Source: Trebonia sp963774945 | GTDB lineage: Bacteria; Actinomycetota; Actinomycetes; Streptosporangiales; Streptosporangiaceae | Direction of reading: 5' to 3' | Length of the DNA stretch: 64,000 nt | Assembly: GCA_963774945.1 (NCBI GenBank) | Contig: CAVZHA010000007.1 | Location: 434,001 to 498,000, forward strand | In this document: piece after piece, positions 48,502 to 57,759 of the stretch | How the letters are laid out: each line of letters starts with the position of its first letter | Numbering within the stretch: position 1 is the first letter of the stretch | Made by a program: the position numbers and the translations under genes | Notes under the pieces: generated by a model | Seen by the model: only the letters and a program-made list of their open reading frames with translations | Database searches by the model: none | Told to the model about the DNA's origin: nothing

Positions 48502-49821
48502 GTGGCCGTCGACGCTTCGGGTTATTCAGCGGCAAATTCGCGGCGGCCTGCGGCCATCATCCTTCGCGCGCTGGCGGTGGCGATCGTCGCGGCAAGCTGC
48601 GTATGGAGCTGCGCCGCTTTTTTCACGCCGCGGCCCTTCGGCCCCTTCACCTCAGTGCGCGCGCCCATCACGCACGTGTCCGACTTCATCACCGGCCTTA
48701 CCTCCTGTGCGGCAGTCGGGCCGGCCGGCCTGCTCGATGATGGGTCCGCGTTCTACGTGAGCGACTGGTGCACGGGGACAACGGGCAAATACGCCGTCCG
48801 CGGGAGCTCGCCGAGCAGGCCGGTCGCTTCGGCGCTCAACGGGCTGACCAACGGCCTCACCCTCGATGACGGCGGCTACTACGGGATCGCCGGCCTGCAC
48901 CAGGCCGTTGTCCTGCCCGGCATCTATGCCTTCGACCCGGTCAGCCTCGAGCTGGACCGCGAGATCGCGCCGACCCCGTGCCACGACACCCGCGGCCTCG
49001 CCGCCGACCCGGCGACGGGCGACTTGTACGTCACCGGGGACTGCGGCCTGTGGCGGATCAGCGCCGTTCGCACCCCGCACCCGGTCGTCAGCCACCTGGT
49101 CACGGCGGACCTCGACGGGATTGCCCTCGCCCCGGGCGGGAGCACGCTGTGGGTCGCGAACGTCACCGCCAAGAGCGTTGATGAGCTCTCCTCCACCGGT
49201 GCCCTGATCGCCGCCGTGCCCATCCCGCAGGGGGCCGTCGGGGTCGCCGCGGTCTCCGCTGGCACGCGTTCGAGCGTGGCCGGAGACCTGTTCGTCAGCG
49301 ACGACGACGGCAGCGTCGTCATGGTCAGCACGCACGATCACGACGCGGTAGCGGCCGTCGCCGTCGGCGGCTACCGCAATGAGTATCTCGCCATCGGCCC
49401 GGACGGCTACCTCTACGACGGCAAGGTAGACCGGGTCGAGCAGCTCCAGCCGGCCATCTTCGGTGCGATCTCGGCCGACGCCCGGGCGGTCTCCCGCCTC
49501 GGGGCGGCCCGCCCGTCCGCCGCCGCCGACCGGTCACGCCCGGTGCCGCTCGGGTGGGCTGTCGCCCTGGTCGCGGTCGTCACCGTAAGCGTCGCGGCCC
49601 TCGTGCTTGCCCGTAGGCGCGGGCGCCTGCGCCACCGCCCGGGCACCTCCGATCACGGCCCGGCCGGGCCAGGCCGGCCCCGGTCACCGCCGACAGCGCG
49701 GTCGACCGGCTGCGCCGGGCGCTCACCGATCCCGACCTGCTGCCGTCAGGCACATCGCTGCGCTTTGCCGTCCTCGTCCTGGCCATCGTCGCCAGCGCCG
49801 GATCGGTCTATGCCCACCTGA
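48502..49821 (+). CDS. Membrane-anchored beta-propeller (NHL-like) protein, 3' end frame-shifted
   Basis: GTG 48502 has AGGA seven bases upstream. An N-terminal membrane helix (IILRALAVAIVAASCVWSCA) is followed by about 300 residues of propeller-like strands: GLLDDGSAFYVSDWCTGTTG, RGLAADPATGDLYVTGDCGL, LDGIALAPGGSTLWVANVTA, VAGDLFVSDDDGSVVMVSTH, YLAIGPDGYLYDGK. A second membrane helix (LGWAVALVAVVTVSVAALVL) and RRRGRLRHRPG follow. After about 49680 this frame degenerates. Good coding moves to the frame of the M48 protease, so the two may be one fused gene or closely coupled genes. Confidence 0.65.
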   Translation: MAVDASGYSAANSRRPAAIILRALAVAIVAASCVWSCAAFFTPRPFGPFTSVRAPITHVSDFITGLTSCAAVGPAGLLDDGSAFYVSDWCTGTTGKYAVRGSSPSRPVASALNGLTNGLTLDDGGYYGIAGLHQAVVLPGIYAFDPVSLELDREIAPTPCHDTRGLAADPATGDLYVTGDCGLWRISAVRTPHPVVSHLVTADLDGIALAPGGSTLWVANVTAKSVDELSSTGALIAAVPIPQGAVGVAAVSAGTRSSVAGDLFVSDDDGSVVMVSTHDHDAVAAVAVGGYRNEYLAIGPDGYLYDGKVDRVEQLQPAIFGAISADARAVSRLGAARPSAAADRSRPVPLGWAVALVAVVTVSVAALVLARRRGRLRHRPGTSDHGPAGPGRPRSPPTARSTGCAGRSPIPTCCRQAHRCALPSSSWPSSPAPDRSMPT

Positions 49822-49892
49822 GCGTCATCGCCCAGCCTGCCGCCGACGCGGCGGCGCGCCGCTGCCTGGCGGCAGTCGCCAGCTCGGTCACC

Positions 49893-52256
49893 GTGACGCC
49901 GGCAGTCGCCGCGAGTCCCTTCGGCTGCGTGGACCGGTATGCCCCGTCGCTGGCGCTCTGGTCGGCCGCCGGCATCACGCTCGTCGTGGTGTCCAGCGCA
50001 GTCGTGTACGCAGCGACCTCGTGGCACATCAGGAACCAGTCCAGGCCGGGAACGCCGCTGTACCGGGATGCCCGGACCGGACGGTGGCGCGCGCGCAGGC
50101 CGTGGTGGATACCCGGCGGCCCGTCCCAGCGCCTGCCCGAGCTCGACCGGACGGAAACGTTGCAGGAGGCAATCGCCGGCCGTCTCTGCGAGTTGAGCGC
50201 GCGCGTCGGGTTGCGGCAGCCGCCGGTCGGGCTGCTCAACGTGAACGCCGGCGACACCGACGCCAGGGCGTTCGGAGCTCGGCGGCGTTCCTTCGTCCTG
50301 CTCGATCTCGGGCTGATCGCGCAGTTCAGGTCAGACCCGCAGGCCTTCGACGCGACGCTGCTGCACGAACTGGCGCACCTGCGCAACCGTGACAGCCGAC
50401 CCACCTACGCCACCCTCGCCGCCTGGCGCGTGTTCGTCGCGCTGGTCCTGCTGCCGTACGTCGTCTCGCTGATCGCCCCTGGCGTCATCCGCGATCCGCT
50501 CAGCGCAAGCGCCTACCGACTGGCCAGGTCAACCCCGGACCCGCGGATCGGCGCGGCCATCGTGGCGCTCACCGCGTTGGTCTTCCTCGCCAGCCGGGCG
50601 GTGATGCGGACCAGGGAAGCGCACGCCGACTGCACGGCGGCCCGGTACGACGGCGGGGCGCTGCGGAAGACCATCGAGGCGGCGGCCGAGTCTGACGGCG
50701 GATTCAAGCTGGCCGACTTCGCCGGATATCACCCGGGCTGGCGCTGGCGGCTGCTTGACCTGGACAACCCGGCCCGGCTGATTCCGCCTGGCGCGCCGAC
50801 GATGTTCACCCTGGGGGTGGCGACCTCCATGCTCGTCGTGAACACGGGCTTCATCGTGGCTCTCGGCGCGCTGGATTCCTGGCTCACGCCGGCCGCCATC
50901 GCCTCCCTGAACCGGGCCCTGGCGGCCGACAGCCGCCCGGCCCTGGTTGGCTTCCAGCTCCTCCTGTACGGCCCGTCCACGCTGCTCATGCTCGCGATTC
51001 TGGTCGGGTTCTGCTGCCTGGCCGGCTGGCGAGCCTCCGTGTGCGAGCAGGCCTGGTCGGGGATGTGCGCGCCTAGTGACCGAGCCCGCCCACGGCGAAT
51101 CATCCGGGCCGTCCTGCGCGACGCGCTGCCGCTGGTGGCCGGCCTGATGATCGGCGAGCCGCTCTCAGCGATCTACGCGGACGCCGGGACGTGGGGAGTG
51201 TTCGACACGTCCGCGCGCAGGGACCTCGTGGACGTCGCGGTCTCCGCCGTCGCGCTCGGCATTATCGTCTGCCTGGTCCTCGTCTGGGCCCGGGAGAGCG
51301 CGGCGGCGTGGACCCCGGTCGCGCGCGGCCCGCTGCGCTCCCGGTGCGTTGCGGCGATCGTCGTCGGGATGATCGGAGCCGCGCCCGCAGCGCTTACCTG
51401 GATCGCGGCGCACAATAACGTGAGCATCACCAGCTTCAGCTTCCCGCCGACGGCGGCCGTGATCACCACCTGGTTCGGCGCGCACTGGGCCAATGCGGAC
51501 TACTACCCGCTGAACTTTCTCACCGCGCTGCCCGCCGCCGGGCTGCTGTGCGCGCTGCCGGGCCTGTACCTTGTCGTCGCGGCGGCGACCGCCCGACGCC
51601 TGACCGCCAGCATCCGGCAGGCGACCGAGGTGGCGCTCAGTGCGGCCGTGATCAGCGAGATCGCCTGCCTTGCGGTCGCCGTCGCCGCGCGCCAGATCCT
51701 CGGCGGCACGGCCCTGCGGGCCGCGTTCGACGCCGGGCAGAACGCCCCCTACCTGCCGATTGCCTGGATGAGCTGGACGGTCGTGACCACCTGCGTGGTC
51801 ACGACCGTCGCCGTCGTTCGCGTCACCGGCCGTTACGGTGCCGCGACGGCCCTGCTCACCTCGTTCATCACCGCCGCGTCGGCCGCCTTCCTGGTCCTGC
51901 CGGTCTTGTTCTTCAGCTATTGCGGAACCGCCGCGTACTCCTGCGCCACGCAGGAGCCGCACGACCTGCTGGCCGCCTACGGCCTGCTGGCGGCGTTCAC
52001 CACCGTCTACGCGGCGATCGCGACGCTGATCACGCTGGCGCTGGCCTTCGCCGTCGGCGGGATCAGTCGCCGGCCCACGCAGGCGGACGGCGCGATCCGC
52101 CGGCGTCGCCCACGTCACCGCGAGGGGCCGGCCAGCGGTCCGCGAACCGGACCGCGCCGCTGGGAGGGCCCGGCGATCCAGGTGCTCGTCGTCCTCATCC
52201 TCACGGCCAACGCCCTGGCCGGCGTGTACGTGTTCTACACGTCTGTCTTTGCCTAG
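49893..52256 (+). CDS. M48-family membrane metalloprotease (5' end uncertain)
   Basis: 787 residues from GTG 49893. The same frame already codes from about 49690 (DSAVDRLRRALTDPDLLPSG, then membrane helix FAVLVLAIVASAGSVYAH), so the true start is upstream or the gene is fused to the propeller gene. Zinc motif HELAHLRNRD (HExxH) lies in FDATLLHELAHLRNRDSRP, and the third ligand Glu in RTREAHADCTAARYDGG. RRRSFVLLDLGLIAQF precedes it. After the protease domain come eight or more membrane helices (GLLCALPGLYLVVAAATA, YGLLAAFTTVYAAIATLIT). Family members cleave membrane proteins, and the extra C-terminal membrane half is unusual. Confidence 0.8.
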   Translation: MTPAVAASPFGCVDRYAPSLALWSAAGITLVVVSSAVVYAATSWHIRNQSRPGTPLYRDARTGRWRARRPWWIPGGPSQRLPELDRTETLQEAIAGRLCELSARVGLRQPPVGLLNVNAGDTDARAFGARRRSFVLLDLGLIAQFRSDPQAFDATLLHELAHLRNRDSRPTYATLAAWRVFVALVLLPYVVSLIAPGVIRDPLSASAYRLARSTPDPRIGAAIVALTALVFLASRAVMRTREAHADCTAARYDGGALRKTIEAAAESDGGFKLADFAGYHPGWRWRLLDLDNPARLIPPGAPTMFTLGVATSMLVVNTGFIVALGALDSWLTPAAIASLNRALAADSRPALVGFQLLLYGPSTLLMLAILVGFCCLAGWRASVCEQAWSGMCAPSDRARPRRIIRAVLRDALPLVAGLMIGEPLSAIYADAGTWGVFDTSARRDLVDVAVSAVALGIIVCLVLVWARESAAAWTPVARGPLRSRCVAAIVVGMIGAAPAALTWIAAHNNVSITSFSFPPTAAVITTWFGAHWANADYYPLNFLTALPAAGLLCALPGLYLVVAAATARRLTASIRQATEVALSAAVISEIACLAVAVAARQILGGTALRAAFDAGQNAPYLPIAWMSWTVVTTCVVTTVAVVRVTGRYGAATALLTSFITAASAAFLVLPVLFFSYCGTAAYSCATQEPHDLLAAYGLLAAFTTVYAAIATLITLALAFAVGGISRRPTQADGAIRRRRPRHREGPASGPRTGPRRWEGPAIQVLVVLILTANALAGVYVFYTSVFA

Positions 52257-52304
52257 TAGGCGTCTGCCCTGACCCGCCAGCCAGCCGCCGGGCCGCCGGA
52301 CGGG

Positions 52305-53055
52305 CTACGGGGCCGGCTCGTCGCCGTCCGGGGTGATGGTCGCGCCGCGCAGCAGGTAGGCGGAGTGCAGGAGGTCCGGCTGGGCCTTGAGCTCGGCGGC
52401 GGTGCCCGAGTAGCGCAGCACGCCGCCCTCCATCACGTGCGCGCTGGTTGCCAGCGACAGCGCCACCGCGGCGAACTGCTCGATGAGGAGCACGCCGATG
52501 CCGGAGTCGATGAGGGCGCGGATCACCGGGATCAGCTGGTTGACGATCACCGGGGCGAGGCCGAGCGAGAGCTCGTCGATGAGGATGTACTTCGGCTGCG
52601 AGACCAGCGCCTGCGCGAGCACCACCATCTGCTGCTCGCCGCCCGACAGCAGCCGCGCCTGCGACGGTCAGCCGCTGGCCGAGCCGGGGGAACAGCTCGA
52701 GGGCGCGGGCGCGCCCCTCGGCCGCCGCCTGCTTGGTCAGCGTGTACGTCGCCACCTTGAGGTTGTCGTCGACCGAGAGGTCGGGCAGCAGGCGGCGGCC
52801 CTCGGGCACGATCGCCACGCCGGCCGCGCGGATCTTCTCCGGCCGCCTGCCCGCCAGCTCGACACCGTCGAGCGAGACCGACCCCGGGCGCGGGCGAAGG
52901 ACCCCGCCGACGGCGAGGACCAGCGACGACTTGCCGGCCCCGTTCGGGCCGAGCAGCGCCGTGACCTGGCCGGCGGGCACGCTGATGGACACGTCCTTGA
53001 CGACCGGGCGGCCGCCGCGCTCGACCGTGATCTCCGAGAGCTCAAGCGATGACAT
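52305..53055 (-). CDS. LivF-type ABC ATP-binding protein (system 2; one frame change)
   Basis: About 250 residues. N-terminal part from ATG 53055: Walker A GPNGAGKSS, then VAIVPEGRRLLPDLSVDDNL. After a frame change near 52665 the gene continues GGEQQMVVLAQALVSQPKYI, Walker B LIDELSLGLAPVIV and H-loop LLIEQFAAVALSLA. The LAPVIV sequence after Walker B marks LivF. Its start is 6 bases from the LivG stop. With LivG, LivM, LivH and the binding protein it forms the second HAAT importer of the window. Order of transcription is binding protein, LivH, LivM, LivG, LivF. Confidence 0.87.
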
Positions 53056-53061
53056 AGGGAA

Positions 53062-53769
53062 TCAGACCTCCGCCGTGCCAAGGTAGGCGCGCATCACGTG
53101 CTCGTCCCGCAGTACCGCCGCGGTCGGCCCCGATGCGATCAGCTTGCCGAAGTCGAGCACCGCCGCCGTCGTGCAGACCGCGGAGACCAGCGCCATGTCG
53201 TGATCGACGAGGATGGTCAGCGCCCCGGTCTGCTCCGGTATCCCCCGGATCACCGCGGTCAGGTGCGCGGTCTCCTCGTCGGGGAGGCCCGCGGCGGGCT
53301 CGTCGAGCAGGATCAGCCGCGGCTTGCCGGTGACCGCGCGGGCGACCTCGACCAGGCGGCGCTGGCCCGCGGTCAGCGAGCCGACCTTCGCCCAGGGCGA
53401 GACGCCGCCGCCGACGAACTCGATCGAGGCGAGCACGTCGTCGCGGCGGGCCGCGCCGCGCAGCCGGGAGTGGATCATCGCCACGTTGTCGTAGACGGTC
53501 AGGTCGGAGATCGCCTGCTCGGTCTGGAAGGTGCGGCGCACCCCCCACCGGGCGCGGCGGAAGTGCGTCATCCGCAGCAGGTTCTCGTCGAACGCGGTGA
53601 CGGTGCCGGACGCCGGGCGGACGAACCCGGACAGCACGTTGAAGAACGTGGTCTTGCCGGCGCCGTTCGGGCCGATGAGCCCGCACACGCCGTCGGAGAA
53701 CGTCAGGCTCATCCCGTCGAGCGAGGTGACGCCGCCGTACCGGACGGTGAGGTCCTTGACCTCGATCAC
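53062..53769 (-). CDS. LivG-type ABC ATP-binding protein (system 2)
   Basis: 235 residues, intact. Walker A GPNGAGKTT, the LivG-specific WGVRRTFQTEQAISDLTVYD, signature LTAGQRRLVEVARAVTG, Walker B LILLDEPAAGLPDEE and H-loop ILVDHDMALV. A short form: LivG usually has a longer helical insert. Six bases separate it from both neighbours. Sequence differs clearly from the LivG part of the fused protein at 26492, so the two systems are not recent copies. Confidence 0.92.
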   Translation of the reverse strand: MIEVKDLTVRYGGVTSLDGMSLTFSDGVCGLIGPNGAGKTTFFNVLSGFVRPASGTVTAFDENLLRMTHFRRARWGVRRTFQTEQAISDLTVYDNVAMIHSRLRGAARRDDVLASIEFVGGGVSPWAKVGSLTAGQRRLVEVARAVTGKPRLILLDEPAAGLPDEETAHLTAVIRGIPEQTGALTILVDHDMALVSAVCTTAAVLDFGKLIASGPTAAVLRDEHVMRAYLGTAEV

Positions 53770-53775
53770 GCTCCA

Positions 53776-54873
53776 TCACCTCCAGGAACTCCGGGAACTC
53801 CGGTCCGGACCGAACTGCGGGCTCGGCCGTCGCCACAATCGGCTGATCAGCCGGTACAGCCGCTTCATGTCCTTGGGGAACTGGTCGGCGATGCCGCCCG
53901 GCGCGGTGGCGAGCACCTGCATGACGCCGATGCCGAACAGGATGATCAGCCAGTCGTTCGGCACGCCCCAGTTCTGCAGCAGGGCGGGCAGGAACGCCTG
54001 CAGGAACGCGGCGATGACCGCGCCGGCCAGGCTGAACGCGCCGCCCATGAGGACGACCGCGAGGAGGCTGATCGAGTTCTGGATCGGGAAGTCGATCGAG
54101 AACAGCTCGCGGTCCGCGCCGGCCAGCAGCGCGCCCGCCACCCCGGTGACGAACGCCGACAGGGCGAGCGCCCAGAGCTTGTAGACGGTGGTGTTGATGC
54201 CCGCCGACAGCGCGGCGGGCTCGCTCTGCTTGATCGCCGCCCAGGCCCGGCCGGGCCGGGTCCGCAGGTGGGCGAAGACGAGCAGGAACATGACGATCGC
54301 GACGATCACGGAGAACCGGTAGAACGCCGGGTCGGTGCCCGCGTACGACGGCCGCCTGATCTGCGGGATGTGCAGCAGCGCGCCGTTGTACCCGGAGAAG
54401 CCGCCGCCGCCGTTCGGGAAGTTGAGCGTCGCCGCGACCACGATGACGCCGCCGGCCAGCATCAGCGTGATCAGCGCGAGGTACAGGCCGCGGAGCCGGA
54501 GCGCGGGCAGCGTGATCAGCGAGCCGATGATCGCCGTGACCAGGCCCGCCTCGATCAGCACGAGGATGTACGGCTGGCTGGTGGCGAACAGCAGCCGGGC
54601 GCCGACCCAGGCGCCGATCATGAGCACCGCGAGCTGGCCGAGGGAGTACAGGCCGACCCGGCCGACGAGCAGCCCGAGGCCGAGCGTGACGATCGAGTAG
54701 ATGGCCACCTGGGTCATCGTGTCGGTGTAGTAGCCCGACATGAGCGGCGGCAGCGCGAAGATGGCGAGCAGCAGCAGCACGACGATGACGCCCGCCCTGG
54801 TCAGCGAGCGGCGGTCGAGCAGCGGGGGGCGGGACGCGGCGGCGGGCGCCTTGGGCCCGGCGGTGTCGATCAC
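53776..54873 (-). CDS. LivM-type ABC permease (system 2)
   Basis: About 365 residues. I choose GTG 54873 (VIDTAGPKAPAAA) because AGGAAGG lies eight bases upstream and it follows the LivH stop by four bases. GTG 54891 would overlap LivH. Eight to ten membrane helices: AGVIVVLLLLAIFALPPLMS, YSIVTLGLGLLVGRVGLYSL, ALRLRGLYLALITLMLAGGV. The coupling loop RTRPGRAWAAIKQSEPAALS is followed by AGINTTVYKLWALALSAFVT. LivM marks are clear. The C-terminal tail is basic and cytoplasmic. Confidence 0.9.
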   Translation of the reverse strand: MIDTAGPKAPAAASRPPLLDRRSLTRAGVIVVLLLLAIFALPPLMSGYYTDTMTQVAIYSIVTLGLGLLVGRVGLYSLGQLAVLMIGAWVGARLLFATSQPYILVLIEAGLVTAIIGSLITLPALRLRGLYLALITLMLAGGVIVVAATLNFPNGGGGFSGYNGALLHIPQIRRPSYAGTDPAFYRFSVIVAIVMFLLVFAHLRTRPGRAWAAIKQSEPAALSAGINTTVYKLWALALSAFVTGVAGALLAGADRELFSIDFPIQNSISLLAVVLMGGAFSLAGAVIAAFLQAFLPALLQNWGVPNDWLIILFGIGVMQVLATAPGGIADQFPKDMKRLYRLISRLWRRPSPQFGPDRSSRSSWR

Positions 54874-54877
54874 CGGC

Positions 54878-55774
54878 TCACCCTTCCTCACGGGACCGCG
54901 ACATGACCTGTCCTCTGGACATCACCAGCAGCGCTATCGCGGCCAGCACGAACGGCGTCATGTCCTGGTAGTTGCTGATCTGGGTGATCGGGGTGATCAG
55001 GTCGTGGACCAGCCCGATCACGATCGCCGCCGCGAACGTCACCGGGATCGAGCGGAGCTGGCCGATCAGGGCGGCCGCCAGCGACGAGATCACGACGGTG
55101 AACGTCAGCGTGGTGTCATCGAGGGCGGACAGGTCGGCCAGCATGATCCCGGCGATGCCCGCCAGCAGCCCGCAGCCCAGCCAGGCGGCGGCCTCCACCC
55201 GGCGGACCGGCACGCCGAGGGTGGCGGTGATCTCCCGGTCGTTGGCCATCGCCCGCATCGCGGTGCCAAGCTTGGAGAAGCGCAGGAACGCGGCGGTGCC
55301 GACCGTGATCGCGACACCGAGCGCGAGCGCGATGACCTGCGTCCAGTTGACCTGGAGCTGTCCGACCGTGAACCCGCCGTTGTCGGTCGGGAAGGAGATC
55401 GACGGCGACTGGCCGCCGGTCGTCGGCCACGCCAGGTCGATGACCCCGAAGAGCACGAGCGCGAGGCCCAGCGTGGAGATGGACTGGACGAGCGGGCCGC
55501 GCCCGGCCAGGGCTGGCCCGAAGACCATGCCGTAGCCGAGCGTCACGACGCCGCCGAACACGATGCACGTAATCCAGGCGACCCAGCCGGGATCGCCCGC
55601 CTGGATCATGGAGTACGCGATGAAGGCCCCCATCGCCCCGACCGCGCCGAACGCGAGGTTGAGCACCCCGGTGGCCCGGTACAGCACGACCAGCCCAACC
55701 CCGGACAGGGCGTAGAGCCCGCCCAGGGCCAGGCCGGTCACGATGTAGGGCTGAAATTCCGCCCAACTCGGCAT
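54878..55774 (-). CDS. LivH-type ABC permease (system 2)
   Basis: 298 residues, ATG 55774 (MPSWAEFQPYIVTGLALGGL). LivH pattern: YALSGVGLVVLYRATGVLNL, AFGAVGAMGAFIAYSMIQ, VQSISTLGLALVLFGVIDLA. The coupling loop AMANDREITATLGVPVRRVE is followed by AAWLGCGLLAGIAGIMLADL. It pairs with LivM to form the channel. It follows the binding-protein gene by 41 bases. Confidence 0.92.
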   Translation of the reverse strand: MPSWAEFQPYIVTGLALGGLYALSGVGLVVLYRATGVLNLAFGAVGAMGAFIAYSMIQAGDPGWVAWITCIVFGGVVTLGYGMVFGPALAGRGPLVQSISTLGLALVLFGVIDLAWPTTGGQSPSISFPTDNGGFTVGQLQVNWTQVIALALGVAITVGTAAFLRFSKLGTAMRAMANDREITATLGVPVRRVEAAAWLGCGLLAGIAGIMLADLSALDDTTLTFTVVISSLAAALIGQLRSIPVTFAAAIVIGLVHDLITPITQISNYQDMTPFVLAAIALLVMSRGQVMSRSREEG

Positions 55775-55815
55775 ATAACTGTTTTCCCTTGGTTGTGCGC
55801 TAGGAGACGGTTGGG

Positions 55816-57198
55816 CTAGGAGGCCATCGGCGCCGTGCCTGCGACAGCCCGGTAGGCGGCGATCTGCGGGTCGCTGGCGGAGATCAGCGTGCATCCGCCG
55901 CCCGTGGAGGCCTCGACGAACTTGCCGTTGTCCGGAGTGACCGTGTAGTCCATGTTGTTCGGGATGTGCTCGGGGTAGTTGCCGTAGGTGTAGCCCTGGC
56001 AGAGCATCCCGGTGTTGTAGTCCTTGACCCCCTCGAGCGCGGCGCTGACCGAGGCGATCGTGTACGGGCCGGTGATGCCCTCCAGGGCGTGCGTCGCGAT
56101 CTCGCCGATCGTGAAGCCCATCTCGGAGAACGAGCCGACGCCGCCGGAGACGTTCGTGCCGTACTGCTTGAGGATGGCGTCGAACAGCTGCGCGGTCGCG
56201 CTGGTGTTGCCGTCAAGCGGCAGGAGCTCGGCGTTGACGAACAGCTTGCCGTTCCATTTCGGGCCGAGCGAGGTCGCCAGGAAGTCGGTGTTGCACGGGG
56301 TGGAGCAGGCCCAGGACTTGACCCGGTCCTCCAGGTTGAGCTTCTGCGCGGCCTGCAGGATCAGCAGCGCCTCGGGCGGGGTGAAGTTGAGCACCACCGC
56401 GCCGGACGGGCCCGCGGCGGTCACCAGCTTCGTCGCGATCGCGTTGGCGCTGGTGATCGGCACGTTCTCGGTGAAGTCCTGGATCGGCATGCCCTTGGCC
56501 TTGGCCACGGCGTTCGGGCCGGCCGCGATGTAGGCGGTGCCGGGGACGTTCGACTGGTCGAAGGCGATCTTGTTCGCCCCCTGGGCCAGCACGTACTGAA
56601 CCGCGCCGTCGCTCGAGTAACGCGGCCCCATGTTCACCGAGGCGGTGTTCGGCGTCGAGTAGCACTCCGGGTCGATGCCGGCCCCGAGGGCGTCGACGCC
56701 CACGCTCTTCCAGTAGGCCGCGTCCACCGAGCACTCGATGATCGAGCTGTTGCCCGATCATGCCGACCACGTGGTCGGTCGTCACCAGCTGCTTGGCCAG
56801 CGCGGCGATCTGCGACGGGTTGGTCTGCTCGGTCTCCGGGAAGAACTTGATCGGGTGCCCGTTGATGCCGCCGTTGGCGTTGACGCAGGCGAAGTACGCG
56901 CCGGTCATGTTCTCGATGTCGCTGAAGTCGGTGCCCGGCTGCTTGGTGTTGATCGCGCCGATGTTGATCGGCGTGCCGGTGGCCGCCACTCCGGGCTTGC
57001 TGCCGCAGGCGGAGGTGGAGACGGTGCCCGCGGACGCGAGCCGACGTGGACGCCGCGCTGCTCGCGGCGGGCGCGCTGGTGGCGGTCGAGGCGGGCGTGG
57101 TCGAGGAGCTTGAGCTGCAGCCGGCCAGGACGCCGAGCGCGAGCGCAGCGACGACCGCAGCCGCCGCGCGCGTCCGGCCGTGGAAGGGGTTTATTCAT
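55816..57198 (-). CDS. HAAT-family ABC substrate-binding lipoprotein (system 2; frame-disrupted)
   Basis: About 460 residues. From ATG 57198 the given frame fails. A one-base change in the AAACCCC run restores a lipoprotein signal (AAVVAALALGVLAGCSSSSS). The binding domain then reads PINIGAINTKQPGTDFSDIE, GAYFACVNANGGINGHPIKF, AALAKQLVTTDHVVGMIG, VPGTAYIAAGPNAVAKAKGM, VVLNFTPPEALLILQAAQKL, SFSEMGFTIGEIATHALEGI. Frame changes occur near 57185, 57040 and 56755. It is the first gene of the system 2 operon; the ligand is unknown. Confidence 0.86.
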
Positions 57199-57604
57199 GT
57201 GCTCTGCCTTCTCTTAACTATAAGAAAAAGTCATTTTCTTCCGAACGGACGCGTTTCTCCGCATTTCAGGTAACGCGCTCCGCTCGGGGAGGCAGGCGGA
57301 AGAACCCCCGTTGACCAGCCCACAGGTAAACGGTGCCTCTTTGCACTGCGTTTGACGATGTTCCATGGGTTCCAGCTGCTATCGAGTGGTTATTCTGGAT
57401 TATGGATCATCGTGCGGTTGGCGGAGGATGGGTGCTGGAGAACGGTTTCATCACGTTTCCCTCTGACACGGCTCGTCCTGGTGGGGCGGGAGCTAACTAC
57501 TGGTGACGTTCGCACGGGGCTTGACCGGTAACAACCGCTTCGGGCCCCAAACCGATGGGCCCCATTCTTGCCGTAGATCACAAAACGGTTGGCAAGACGT
57601 GCAG

Positions 57605-57618
57605 GATTGTCAACAATC
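57605..57618. promoter_or_regulatory. Inverted repeat in the livJ/metK gap
   Basis: GATTGT-CA-ACAATC, a perfect dyad with a 2-base spacer. The gap 57199-57759 holds no gene. Besides this site it shows the livJ promoter area (AT-rich, 57215-57245), two GGGCCC blocks near 57542-57565 and the terminator palindrome. Confidence 0.5.
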
Positions 57619-57646
57619 TTTAGGGGACGAGCGGTCGCAAAACAGA

Positions 57647-57680
57647 ACAGCCCGGCCGTGCAATTGCACGGCCGGGCTGT
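57647..57680. terminator. 34-bp perfect palindrome, metK terminator
   Basis: The 17-base arm at 57647-57663 is fully complementary to 57664-57680, with no spacer. On the minus strand, 80 bases after the metK stop, the hairpin is followed by TCTGTTTTG, so it should terminate metK transcription. It would also insulate the divergent-facing system 2 promoter from readthrough. Confidence 0.75.
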
Positions 57681-57759
57681 ATTACTCGCGAGGGGACGAC
57701 CCCCCGCGCAGAGCGAGGAGTACTTTCTTTAGCTCATCCCAGGGCCCCGCCCCGACGAT

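Noticed and set aside
53098..54906. A 602-codon plus-strand frame
   Set aside because: Antisense to LivG and LivM, which have clear motifs. The frame has no recognisable domain.
57199..57759. SAM or other riboswitch upstream of metK
   Set aside because: This gap is downstream of metK, not upstream. The visible structure is a terminator palindrome, and no SAM-I or SAM-IV core was seen.
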